From an uncultured Actinomycetes bacterium (GTDB lineage Bacteria > Actinomycetota > Actinomycetes > Nanopelagicales > Nanopelagicaceae): DNA of 64,000 nucleotides. The translations under genes and the position numbers were made by a program. Below are positions 11,571-19,226 of this stretch, one piece after another. Below the pieces are notes generated by a model. The model made no database searches. It saw only the letters and a program-made list of their open reading frames with translations, and was not told the origin of the DNA. The stretch lies in NCBI GenBank assembly GCA_903895995.1, contig CAITVX010000039.1, positions 62,001 through 126,000 of the forward strand. Direction: 5' to 3'. How positions within the stretch are numbered: position 1 is the first letter of the stretch; each line of letters starts with the position of its first letter.

Positions 11571-12875
11571 TTAGAGGATCGGTAAGTACCTGTTGATCTC
11601 GTAGGCGCTGACCTGTTTGCGGTACTCGTTCCACTCGGCACGCTTATTGCGCAGCACATACTCAAATACCGATTCTCCAAGGGTTTCGCGAACCAGCTGT
11701 GAACTCTCCATCGCTGCAATTGCTTCATCCAGGCTCGTAGGTAGGGCCTCTGGATTCTCATTATCTGTGAGTTCGTACTTTCCTTCAACGCCTTTCAAGC
11801 CTGCAGAGATGATCACTGCAAATGCCAGGTATGGGTTACAGGCTGAATCAGGTGAACGCACTTCTACGCGCGTTGAGTTCTCCTTGAGTGGTTTATAGGA
11901 GGGAATGCGAACAAGTGATGAGCGATCGTTATGGCCCCATGTGACAAAGGCTGGAGCTTCACCTTCACCAGATAAACGCTTATAGGAATTTACAAATTGG
12001 TTTGTAATGGCGGTGAACTCACGTGCATGCTTCAAAATACCAGCGATAAAGGAGCGACCAACATCAGAGAGCCCTAGTGGCTTTCCTTCTTCGTAGAAAG
12101 CATTTGCCTCGCCTTTAAAGAGTGAGAAGTGGGTATGCATTCCAGATCCAGGATGTTCTGTAAATGGCTTCGGCATAAAGGATGCGTGCACGCCCTGGTC
12201 GAGTGCAACTTCTTTAATCACATGGCGAGCGGTCATGATGTTATCTGCAGTGCTAAGAGCATCGGCATAACGCAGATCAATCTCTTGTTGGCCCGGAGCA
12301 CCTTCGTGGTGTGAGAACTCGACAGATACTCCCATCGCTTCAAGCATGGTGATTGCCTGACGTCTGAAATCTTGGCCGACAGATGTTGGGGTGTGATCGA
12401 AGTAGCCACCTTGATCGACAGGGATTGGCGCGACGCCTGTTTCAGGTGCATTCTTAAAGAGGAAGAATTCCAATTCAGGGTGTGTGTAACAGGAGTAGCC
12501 AAGTTCGGCTGCTCGTTGAAGAGTTCGCTTCAATACATTTCGTGGATCAGATTCTGCAGGACTGCCATCAGGCATTGTGATGTCACAGATCATGCGAGCA
12601 GCACCGGGCGCAGTGGTTCGCCAAGGAAGGATTGCAAAGGTAGATGCATCTGGCTTTGCCAACATATCCGACTCGGTAATGCGTGCATAACCTTGGATCG
12701 AGGATCCATCAAAGCCAATGCCTTCAGCAAAGGCTGAATCGAGTTCAGCAGGTGCAATGGCAACCGACTTAAGAAAGCCAAGAACATCGGTGAACCAGAG
12801 TCTGACAAAGCGAATCGAACGTTCTTCAAGTGTACGAAGGACGAACTCTTCTTGCCTACTGATCTCTTCACTCAT
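11571..12875 (-). CDS. glnA2: Glutamine synthetase, GlnA2-type
   Basis: The 434-residue protein is a type I glutamine synthetase (glutamate + ammonia + ATP). It opens with RQEEFVLRTLEERSIRFVRL and FTDVLGFLKSVAI, which match actinobacterial GlnA2 rather than GlnA1. The catalytic GFDGSSIQGYA, SFMPKPFTEHPGSGMHTH and RVEVRSPDSACNPYLAF regions are intact. The adenylylation motif with tyrosine (NLYDLPP in GlnA1) is not present; the equivalent stretch reads NENPEALPTSL, so control by GlnE is unlikely. It sits between ald and leuA, an amino-acid nitrogen context. Confidence 0.93.
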   Translation of the reverse strand: MSEEISRQEEFVLRTLEERSIRFVRLWFTDVLGFLKSVAIAPAELDSAFAEGIGFDGSSIQGYARITESDMLAKPDASTFAILPWRTTAPGAARMICDITMPDGSPAESDPRNVLKRTLQRAAELGYSCYTHPELEFFLFKNAPETGVAPIPVDQGGYFDHTPTSVGQDFRRQAITMLEAMGVSVEFSHHEGAPGQQEIDLRYADALSTADNIMTARHVIKEVALDQGVHASFMPKPFTEHPGSGMHTHFSLFKGEANAFYEEGKPLGLSDVGRSFIAGILKHAREFTAITNQFVNSYKRLSGEGEAPAFVTWGHNDRSSLVRIPSYKPLKENSTRVEVRSPDSACNPYLAFAVIISAGLKGVEGKYELTDNENPEALPTSLDEAIAAMESSQLVRETLGESVFEYVLRNKRAEWNEYRKQVSAYEINRYLPIL

Positions 12876-12922
12876 GGGTACAGACTCTCAGTGCATTGTT
12901 ACGGAAATGTTAAGTAAGGAGC

Positions 12923-14002
12923 TTAAAGGCCATGCGCAGTCGCAACGGCAGCGTACATAATCTTGCCATCGTGAACATTTAAGCCAGCAGAGAGCGCAGC
13001 ATCATCGTTGAGCGCACGTTCCCAGCCCTTATTTGCAAGTGCTAGCGCATATTTAATCGTTGCGTTAGAGAGTGCATAGGTAGACGTTGCTGGAACTGCA
13101 CCCGGCATATTTGCGACACAGTAATAGAGCGATTGATGCACTTCATAGGTTGGCGCAGCATGCGTTGTTGCATGTGATCCTTCAAAGCAGCCACCTTGAT
13201 CGATCGCAATATCCACGAGAACCGATCCTGGCTTCATGCGAGAGACAAGTGAATCAGAGACTAACTTCGGCGCCTTAGCGCCAGGAATGAGCACAGAACC
13301 AATAACAAGATCTGCATTCAGGAGTTCCTCTTCGATCGCCAGTGCTGACGAAGCGATCGTCTTCACTTGGCCGTGGAAAATATTATCTATCTCCGCAAGA
13401 CGATTGAGATTGACGTCAAGAATGGTGACATCTGCGCGCATTCCATGTGCCATCGCTGCTGCATTAAGTCCAGCAACTCCACCACCAAGAACAACAACCT
13501 TTCCTGGCTTCACTCCCGGTACTCCCCCAAGCAAGACTCCACGTCCGCCATTAGGCCGTTGCAATGCCGCTGCGCCGACTTGAATCGACATTCGCCCTGC
13601 TACCTCAGACATTGGAGCAAGTAATGGAAGTGCACGGTTTATTTCAACTGTTTCATAGGCGATCGCAGTAGCACCACTTGCCATCAACGCCAGTGTTAAT
13701 TCTTTATCCGCCGCAAGATGTAGGTATGTGAATATCACTTGACCCTTACGCATCCGCGGATATTCAACTGCGATCGGCTCTTTCACCTTCAAAATAAGAT
13801 CTGATTTCGCCCAGATTTCATCTGCGCTCGCAATGATGGATGCTCCGGCGGCAAGATATTGATCATCTGTAATCGCAGAACCCAAACCAGCTCCAGCCTC
13901 GATAAGAACTGTGTGGTTCGCTGCCAGTGAATGTGCGCCTGCTGGTGTTAAGGCAACCCTAGATTCGTTGTTTTTAATCTCTTTTGGAACGCCAACAATC
14001 AC
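12923..14002 (-). CDS. ald: Alanine dehydrogenase
   Basis: The 359-residue enzyme interconverts alanine and pyruvate + ammonia with NAD. It starts MIVGVPKEIKNNESRVALTPAG, has the substrate-side EPIAVEYPRMRKGQ and the Rossmann motif VVVLGGGVAGLNAA (about residue 170), then CVANMPGAVPATSTYALSNAT. Length fits the family. The 47-bp gap to glnA2 suggests co-transcription of two nitrogen-assimilation genes. PntA is a distant relative elsewhere in this window and is distinct by sequence and context. Confidence 0.95.
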   Translation of the reverse strand: MIVGVPKEIKNNESRVALTPAGAHSLAANHTVLIEAGAGLGSAITDDQYLAAGASIIASADEIWAKSDLILKVKEPIAVEYPRMRKGQVIFTYLHLAADKELTLALMASGATAIAYETVEINRALPLLAPMSEVAGRMSIQVGAAALQRPNGGRGVLLGGVPGVKPGKVVVLGGGVAGLNAAAMAHGMRADVTILDVNLNRLAEIDNIFHGQVKTIASSALAIEEELLNADLVIGSVLIPGAKAPKLVSDSLVSRMKPGSVLVDIAIDQGGCFEGSHATTHAAPTYEVHQSLYYCVANMPGAVPATSTYALSNATIKYALALANKGWERALNDDAALSAGLNVHDGKIMYAAVATAHGL

Positions 14003-14058
14003 GGTAAAACTCCTCAGATCTCACTCACCATTGAGTGGGTTGTATGAATACGCTGATG

Positions 14059-15072
14059 CTACTCCTTCACAACCTCGCCAAAGATCGCCTCACAGATCTT
14101 CGGGTGTAATTCCGAGCGCATCGCTACAAATTGAGAGGGAGGCCAACCTGCAGCAAAGGTTCGTCTGAGCAATTTTGCGAGTTGATAGTCAGGGCAATCC
14201 TCAAAAGCTCGCTCAAGTGCTTTCATCGCCAGAGCGCCAGATCCACTCTCATAGAGAAGTTCGGCATACAAGGTCGCCGGCGGCGCTGCATATCCAGCAG
14301 GTGCGATACTCGTTAACCATCGCCATAGATCAAGTAAGGTTTTCGAATTTTCCTCATCTGCCATTCCAAGTGCATAATCACGTACTTGTAGGTCTAACAA
14401 ATTAAAAAGTACAAGTCCGATACGTTCTTTATGATCAGAATGGCCCTTCTCTGCAAACTCTGCGAGAAGTTGATCGATCGCACGCGCTCCCTCTTGCGCA
14501 AATCTTTGGTGATCGCTCTGCTCAAGGTAGATCGTTGATCGACCTTCAAGATTCTCTAGTACTTCTAGAATTTTCTTATCTTTACTCTGAGAGTGCAGTG
14601 ACTTACTGAGATCTCTTGAATCCGCAAAAGGAAGAGCTCTGCCTGCAAATACTTGTTCTACTGTCACAATCGAATCAGAAATCTCTGGCAAGAGGTTGCC
14701 GCCCGGAGGACAACATGCAAGATCCAGACATAAGGCCTGGCGCCATCGACCATCGCAAACAAGAAGTACCTCCTGTACAGCGATGGAGCTCTTCTCCAGG
14801 GATCTGTGAAAATCCTCTATGAATGGCGCCTTGGTCTGCGACCCATCTGGCAGATACGCAACTATTAGCGTTGAATCCGCGCCTTCGCGTACTAAGTGGC
14901 CAATCAAAATATCTATGTAATCTGGCTCGTAGCGTTCTTGGTAATCCACTCGCATAGCCATTCCTACTGAGCCATTTCGTATTGCAACAAGAACAAGTGA
15001 GTTTTCGGGGTGGTATCCGATCAGGAATGGAACTGCAGCGAGCAAGTCATGTGGTGATGTAAGTGTTGTCAT
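14059..15072 (-). CDS. DUF4192 family protein
   Basis: The 337-residue protein matches the actinobacterial DUF4192 pattern: it begins MTTLTSPHDLLAAVPFLIGYHPENSLVLV and carries DYIDILIGHLVREGADSTLIVAYL. No biochemical function is established for the family. A longer frame runs to 15267, but the ATG at 15072 begins exactly at the conserved N-terminus and is preferred. It ends 56 bp before the start of ald on the same strand. Confidence 0.82.
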   Translation of the reverse strand: MTTLTSPHDLLAAVPFLIGYHPENSLVLVAIRNGSVGMAMRVDYQERYEPDYIDILIGHLVREGADSTLIVAYLPDGSQTKAPFIEDFHRSLEKSSIAVQEVLLVCDGRWRQALCLDLACCPPGGNLLPEISDSIVTVEQVFAGRALPFADSRDLSKSLHSQSKDKKILEVLENLEGRSTIYLEQSDHQRFAQEGARAIDQLLAEFAEKGHSDHKERIGLVLFNLLDLQVRDYALGMADEENSKTLLDLWRWLTSIAPAGYAAPPATLYAELLYESGSGALAMKALERAFEDCPDYQLAKLLRRTFAAGWPPSQFVAMRSELHPKICEAIFGEVVKE

Positions 15073-15142
15073 GGGCGAAGGCTGCCTTGAAGATATTTTG
15101 TAGGGCTTTGATATCTCGGCAGATGTGGATGGCGAGAAGCTG

Positions 15143-15916
15143 TTAATTTCGCAGAAGAGTGGGGGCTGGTGCAACAGTGAGTTGTGTGGAGTAGCTCTGA
15201 ATGATTGCACCTCCCACAACTGGATATGCATACGCCCCCGCTGCCCATGACCCAAGCCAGGAAACACTCAAGGTGACCAGATATTTGCCTGCTCGCTTAT
15301 AGATATGACTCACAGATTTATCTGGAAGGGGGCCACCAGGTTGATCGAGCGTTATAGAGCTGCCATCTCCAAAATTCCATGTAAAAGTTGGATTGAGGGT
15401 GACGCCAACTGCCACGCCCAAAATCTCTGTCGTCGTGTTGAAGAGTGAGTTTGTATCCGTCCAAAAGTAAGTAGGGATCGCTGCAATTGCTCCGTGAGGT
15501 GGTTGGACATAGATATTTCGCAGGGGAAGTAATTGCGATATTTGATCTGCGAGATTGACTGCAGCAACCGTTAGCGGTGTGGAGAGAGTTTTTGCGGGTT
15601 TGGGTTTTGGTGGATGGTAGACATAGGGAACATGCCTGACATATGGCCGTGGAGTTGGATTTGGAGTGCGCTTTGCTACCGGTTTAGCAGCTGGCTTCGG
15701 CTTCGATTTCGTGACAGGAGCAGGCGTTGGTGTCGAACCGGGAATGATCTTTGTCGCGTTAATAACCACTTTTCCTGTGGTCGGATCGGTATAGACATCG
15801 ATACAGACATTGTTGGTGCATTGAGCTGCTTCTGCTCTCAGAGTGTAAAAGAGCGATATTGGGATGGAAATTGGGATGATCGAGATGATTGCCAGAAGGA
15901 GAGCTCTACATTTCAC
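15143..15916 (-). CDS. Secreted protein with a PKD domain
   Basis: The 257-residue product has a hydrophobic signal or anchor (residues 5-30, ending AEAAQC), a Pro/Lys-rich spacer (about 58-108, with repeated KPKPAAKP/PNPTPRP) and a PKD domain (about 175-235: FTWNFGDGS, HIYKRAGKYLVTLSVSW). PKD domains are extracellular Ig-like folds in surface proteins. The GTG start is supported by a TACTCT -10 box at 15923-15928, leaving six bases to the start, consistent with a leaderless mRNA. The role is unknown; similar proteins are found near pilus genes in some Actinobacteria, but no such gene is adjacent here. Confidence 0.7.
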   Translation of the reverse strand: MKCRALLLAIISIIPISIPISLFYTLRAEAAQCTNNVCIDVYTDPTTGKVVINATKIIPGSTPTPAPVTKSKPKPAAKPVAKRTPNPTPRPYVRHVPYVYHPPKPKPAKTLSTPLTVAAVNLADQISQLLPLRNIYVQPPHGAIAAIPTYFWTDTNSLFNTTTEILGVAVGVTLNPTFTWNFGDGSSITLDQPGGPLPDKSVSHIYKRAGKYLVTLSVSWLGSWAAGAYAYPVVGGAIIQSYSTQLTVAPAPTLLRN

Positions 15917-15981
15917 CCCGTGAGAGTAAATGCGAAAGAGAGAACGCAGCTCCCACGATTCGGCAGATGTGGATAAAAGAG

Positions 15982-15993
15982 TAAGTTAGAGCC
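15982..15993 (+). promoter_or_regulatory. -10 element of the NUDIX gene (leaderless)
   Basis: TAAGTT at 15982-15987 matches TANNNT and is followed by exactly six bases before the GTG start at 15994, so transcription should begin at the start codon. The gap also holds the divergent TACTCT -10 of the PKD gene (15923-15928, minus strand). Confidence 0.5.
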
Positions 15994-16455
15994 GTGACTT
16001 CACGAGATGGCGATGGATGGATTGAGTGCTCATGTGGCAACCGCCATTGGGGTCTCAATGGCGCAGCTGGGTTACTGCTTGTGCGCGAAGGCGCCGTTCT
16101 GCTTCAACATCGTGCACCCTGGGTACACAACGGTGATACGTGGGGAATCCCAGGTGGCGCACGAGATTCTCATGAAGAGATCTTTGATGCAGCAGCCCGT
16201 GAAGCCCACGAAGAGTGCGGGATTGATAAACAATTACTCCGCCCTATAGAGACCTTTGTCGATGATCATGGCGATTGGGCCTATTGGACCGTCATTTGTA
16301 AGGCGAGTGAAGATCTAGAAGCACATCACGTCAATGATGAAGCCCTTCAGGTTGAGTGGGTTCCTATTGCAGATGTCGCGCAGAAGAACTTGCATCCAAG
16401 TTTTGCAAAGTCCTGGCCTGAGTTACAAGCCTTGCTCGGTGAACTCAACATCTAA
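15994..16455 (+). CDS. NUDIX hydrolase
   Basis: The 153-residue protein has the full Nudix box from about residue 54: G, then E six residues on, then REAHEECGI, matching Gx5Ex7REUxEExGU. It begins with a short CSCGNRHWG stretch, usual in actinobacterial NUDIX proteins of this group, followed by GAAGLLLV. Nudix enzymes cleave nucleoside diphosphates linked to another group; the substrate cannot be told from sequence. Its 3' end overlaps the convergent helicase gene by 33 bp. Confidence 0.88.
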   Translation: MTSRDGDGWIECSCGNRHWGLNGAAGLLLVREGAVLLQHRAPWVHNGDTWGIPGGARDSHEEIFDAAAREAHEECGIDKQLLRPIETFVDDHGDWAYWTVICKASEDLEAHHVNDEALQVEWVPIADVAQKNLHPSFAKSWPELQALLGELNI

Positions 16456-18456
16456 GCGCTTGAGCGAATCCTTAATAATTTTTGCATCTGAGGTTCTCCA
16501 AAATGGTGGCATTGAATTGAGAAGAATTGATCCGTAACGTTTAGTTGTGATTCGTGAATCAAGGATCGCCACAACTCCCCTATCGTCGATTGATCTGATT
16601 AATCGCCCGGTTCCTTGTGCAAGTAAGAGCGCTGCGCGAGGAAGTGAGACTTGCATAAAGCCACTTCCGCCAGCTTCATCTGCTTCGGCAGCACGTGCGG
16701 CCATTACTGGTTCATCGGGGCGCGGGAATGGAATGCGATCAATCACAACTAATGTGCAGGATGGCCCAGGTACATCGATACCTTGCCAAAGTGAGATTGT
16801 GCCGAGCAAAATGGATCTGGGATCTGCAGCGAATTTATCGACCAGTGGTCCAACAGAATCTCCACGCCGCTGAGTAATAATCGGGAGTTTGAGTTCTTTA
16901 AGAACTTTGCGCAGGTGCTCATCAGCCATTTCAACACCGCGCCATGAACTAAAGAGGGCGAGTGTTCTGCCTCCGGCAGCTTCGGCAAGTTCGCCTAGCT
17001 CGGTTAGCGCCTCTTTACTTGGGCCATCCCGACCTGGTTCAGGAATATGTTTAGGAAGGTAGAGCATTCCTTGATTGGCAAAGTCAAAGGGTGATCCGAC
17101 ATCGAGCATCTGAACATTTGCAGGATCAATCTCCCCCGCTTCAAACTCCTCAGGCTCTTCATCTTCAGAGGAATTCTTATTGACCACAAAGCCGATCGAG
17201 GCCGCAATCGAGTCGAAGGATTTCCCAACCGAGAGAGTTGCTGAAGTTGCAATCACCGGAGTCTGGGTTAATAAGTTCTCTCGAAGCACCGATGAGACTT
17301 GGAGCGGTGCGAGATAGAGCGTTGAGAATGTTGGCTCAAACCACATAACTTGACCATGTCCTGGTTTCAATAATTTTGTTGCAGTAGTCAAGACTTCTTG
17401 TGTAGCCCCTTTTACTCGCGCTCTCTCTGCGAGTGAATCTGGATCGATAATTTCAGAGTCAGCATTGATCAGCGCGATGACTGCAGCAGCAGCTTCTTTA
17501 ACTTTTCTTGTTGGAGCCTCAAGGGCTGATGGCAACTCAGGCATACGTCCAGCTTTTGTTGGATCGCTACGCACATCCTGCGCAAAGTCAGTAAGCGCTT
17601 CTGCGAAGGCATCTGCCGCTTTATCGAATGCAATCGAAGCCTTGCCTGGCATATGTTTCTTCGCCATCTTCGCTGCTCGCTCAACTCGCCCGACCGTTAA
17701 CTCTTCGGTGACCGCTTGTGTCGTGCGATCCATAAATTCGTGTGCCTCATCCAGGATGATCGCATCTCGCTCAGGCAAAATCGGGTGAGAGTCCACAATC
17801 TCAATCGCGAGAAGCGTGTGATTTGTGACGACAACATCAGCAGTTTGAGCCCTGGCTTTTGCATTCACTGCAAAACATTGTGAGCCAAATGGGCACTCCT
17901 CCGCCCCCATACATTCACGCCCAGAAGTGCTATTTGCGAGCCAGACTCGACGATCGACATCCGGTGCATCATCACGATCACCAGATACACCAGGGGTTTC
18001 AACCCATGCGCGTAAACGCTTTGCATCTTTCTCTAGCGAGCCAATCTCTAAGAGGACTTCTCCATCAGGATCCATTCCCTCGGCATTCATCTTCTGCAGA
18101 CAGACATAATTTCCTACGCCTTTATAGACAGCGAATGTCAGCTCTCGGCCGAGCTCCTTTTCAAGGGCCCCTTTAATCTTGGGGAGATCGCGTTCAACCA
18201 ATTGGCGTTGAAGTGCCAGTGTCGCAGTTGCAACAAGAACTTTCTTTCCGTGCACAAGTGCAGGGACTAGATAGGCGAGAGATTTTCCGGTTCCGGTTCC
18301 TGCTTGAACAAGTAGGTGGTGGCGATCAGCGAGCGCATTGGCTACAGCCTCAGCCATCTCTATCTGGCCTTCGCGCGCTTCACCTCCAATTGCAGCAACA
18401 GCAGCATCGAGGGCTGAACGGACTCTCTTTAAGAAGGCGGTATTTGACTCACTCAC
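16423..18456 (-). CDS. dinG: DinG-family ATP-dependent helicase
   Basis: The 677-residue protein is a superfamily 2 XPD/DinG-like DNA helicase. Walker A is VQAGTGTGKSLAY (about residue 50), the DEAH box is AIILDEAHEFMD, and late motifs QGIDVPGPSCTLVVIDRIPFPRPDEPV and AQGTGRLIRS are present. Cysteines in NYVCLQK and GRECMGAEECPFGSQCFA are placed like the Fe-S cluster ligands of this family. Such helicases unwind damaged or RNA-containing DNA. The stop is directly followed by nothing on its own strand; the gene downstream (NUDIX) is convergent and overlaps. No LexA box was seen upstream. Confidence 0.93.
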   Translation of the reverse strand: MSESNTAFLKRVRSALDAAVAAIGGEAREGQIEMAEAVANALADRHHLLVQAGTGTGKSLAYLVPALVHGKKVLVATATLALQRQLVERDLPKIKGALEKELGRELTFAVYKGVGNYVCLQKMNAEGMDPDGEVLLEIGSLEKDAKRLRAWVETPGVSGDRDDAPDVDRRVWLANSTSGRECMGAEECPFGSQCFAVNAKARAQTADVVVTNHTLLAIEIVDSHPILPERDAIILDEAHEFMDRTTQAVTEELTVGRVERAAKMAKKHMPGKASIAFDKAADAFAEALTDFAQDVRSDPTKAGRMPELPSALEAPTRKVKEAAAAVIALINADSEIIDPDSLAERARVKGATQEVLTTATKLLKPGHGQVMWFEPTFSTLYLAPLQVSSVLRENLLTQTPVIATSATLSVGKSFDSIAASIGFVVNKNSSEDEEPEEFEAGEIDPANVQMLDVGSPFDFANQGMLYLPKHIPEPGRDGPSKEALTELGELAEAAGGRTLALFSSWRGVEMADEHLRKVLKELKLPIITQRRGDSVGPLVDKFAADPRSILLGTISLWQGIDVPGPSCTLVVIDRIPFPRPDEPVMAARAAEADEAGGSGFMQVSLPRAALLLAQGTGRLIRSIDDRGVVAILDSRITTKRYGSILLNSMPPFWRTSDAKIIKDSLKRLDVEFTEQGL

Positions 18457-18918
18457 TTAATTTTTAACAGCGTCCAAAATTTGTTGAATGTGACCTTGTG
18501 GATGATCAGTAAAGAGAGTGATCATCTTTTCAAGAGTTATCGCTCCATACTCTGAGTGAATACATGTGCGAGCAAGATCTGCATCTGTTGCATTCTTCAC
18601 AAGGCGAAGGGTCTCACCGCGGGTTGCAGCAAAGAGCGCTAGTGAAGGTTGAATTGGTGCACTTCTATAAGCAAGAACCTCACTACCAGCAAGCGCCTCT
18701 TCACTAAAGGAACGAATCTGCGTCCCTGGCTCTGAAAGAACTTGGATGATGCGCGTGAGGCAATAGGCATCGGCGTGGGCGAGGTGATGGACAACCATGC
18801 GTGCGCTCCACTCCCCTTCTGGGGCCTTATCGAGATCCTCTTCACGCAGAGTCTTGGCAGCGGCGAGGAAATCAACTGTTGCCGCTTCATATGCTGTGAT
18901 GAGATCTTTAAGGGTCAT
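18457..18918 (-). CDS. DinB-like four-helix protein
   Basis: The 153-residue protein resembles the DinB/mycothiol-dependent enzyme superfamily: MTLKDLITAYEAATVDFLAAAK, then EWSARMVVHHLAHADAYCLTRI with paired histidines, and DHPQGHIQQI at the end, giving three candidate metal-ligand positions. The function (thiol transfer, isomerase or other) is not known. The frame extends to 18996, but ATG 18918 is preceded by TATGAT and exactly six bases, so it is the likely leaderless start. It ends 1 bp before the dinG start, so both are probably in one transcript. Confidence 0.75.
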   Translation of the reverse strand: MTLKDLITAYEAATVDFLAAAKTLREEDLDKAPEGEWSARMVVHHLAHADAYCLTRIIQVLSEPGTQIRSFSEEALAGSEVLAYRSAPIQPSLALFAATRGETLRLVKNATDADLARTCIHSEYGAITLEKMITLFTDHPQGHIQQILDAVKN

Positions 18919-19011
18919 GCCCCGATCATAAGGCGCTGCAGGCTCGCTCTCGCTCTTTTCCACCGAGTAGCCAGCCACCGTGGCGAGTAGCCTCACCCGC
19001 CTGCTTCACCC

Positions 19012-19023
19012 TACCCTTGCCCC
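19012..19023 (+). promoter_or_regulatory. -10 element of the 51-aa lysine-rich gene (leaderless)
   Basis: TACCCT at 19012-19017 is followed by TGCCCC and then the ATG at 19024. The same TACCCT plus six-base layout occurs at lexA. It supports real expression of the short gene. Confidence 0.5.
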
Positions 19024-19179
19024 ATGCAATATCTCGTGGAGATCCCTGAGGTCCCTGTTCGCCCCGCAAAGAGAGCGGTAAAGAAGGCTGTGAAAAAAGC
19101 CGCGAAGAAGGCCCCGGCCGCGAAGGTAGCTAAGAAAAAGGTTGCCAAGAAAGTTACAAAGAAAAAGCCCGCCAAGTAA
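19024..19179 (+). CDS. 51-aa lysine-rich, histone H1-like small protein
   Basis: The 51-residue product reads MQYLVEIPEVPVRP and then KRAVKKAVKKAAKKAPAAK..., roughly 40 percent lysine with Ala, Val and Pro between, ending KKKPAK. Such tails bind DNA by charge in H1-like bacterial proteins (Hc1, AlgP, mycobacterial HupB tails). Support for a real gene: a TACCCT -10 box six bases upstream, and a Rho-independent terminator whose stem starts in the last codons. It is divergent from the DinB-like gene. It is too short for usual ORF cut-offs. A nucleoid or RNA-binding role is inference. Confidence 0.7.
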   Translation: MQYLVEIPEVPVRPAKRAVKKAVKKAAKKAPAAKVAKKKVAKKVTKKKPAK

Positions 19180-19194
19180 TTGGCGGGCTTCTTT
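19167..19194. terminator. Bidirectional terminator overlapping the end of the 51-aa gene
   Basis: GCCCGCCA (19167-19174) pairs with TGGCGGGC (19181-19188), loop AGTAAT containing the stop codon. T-rich sequence follows on the plus strand and five A residues precede it, giving a T5 run for minus-strand transcripts arriving from nrdJ. Confidence 0.85.
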
Positions 19195-19226
19195 ACTTAT
19201 TTAACCCTATTAACCGGGTTAGCTGA

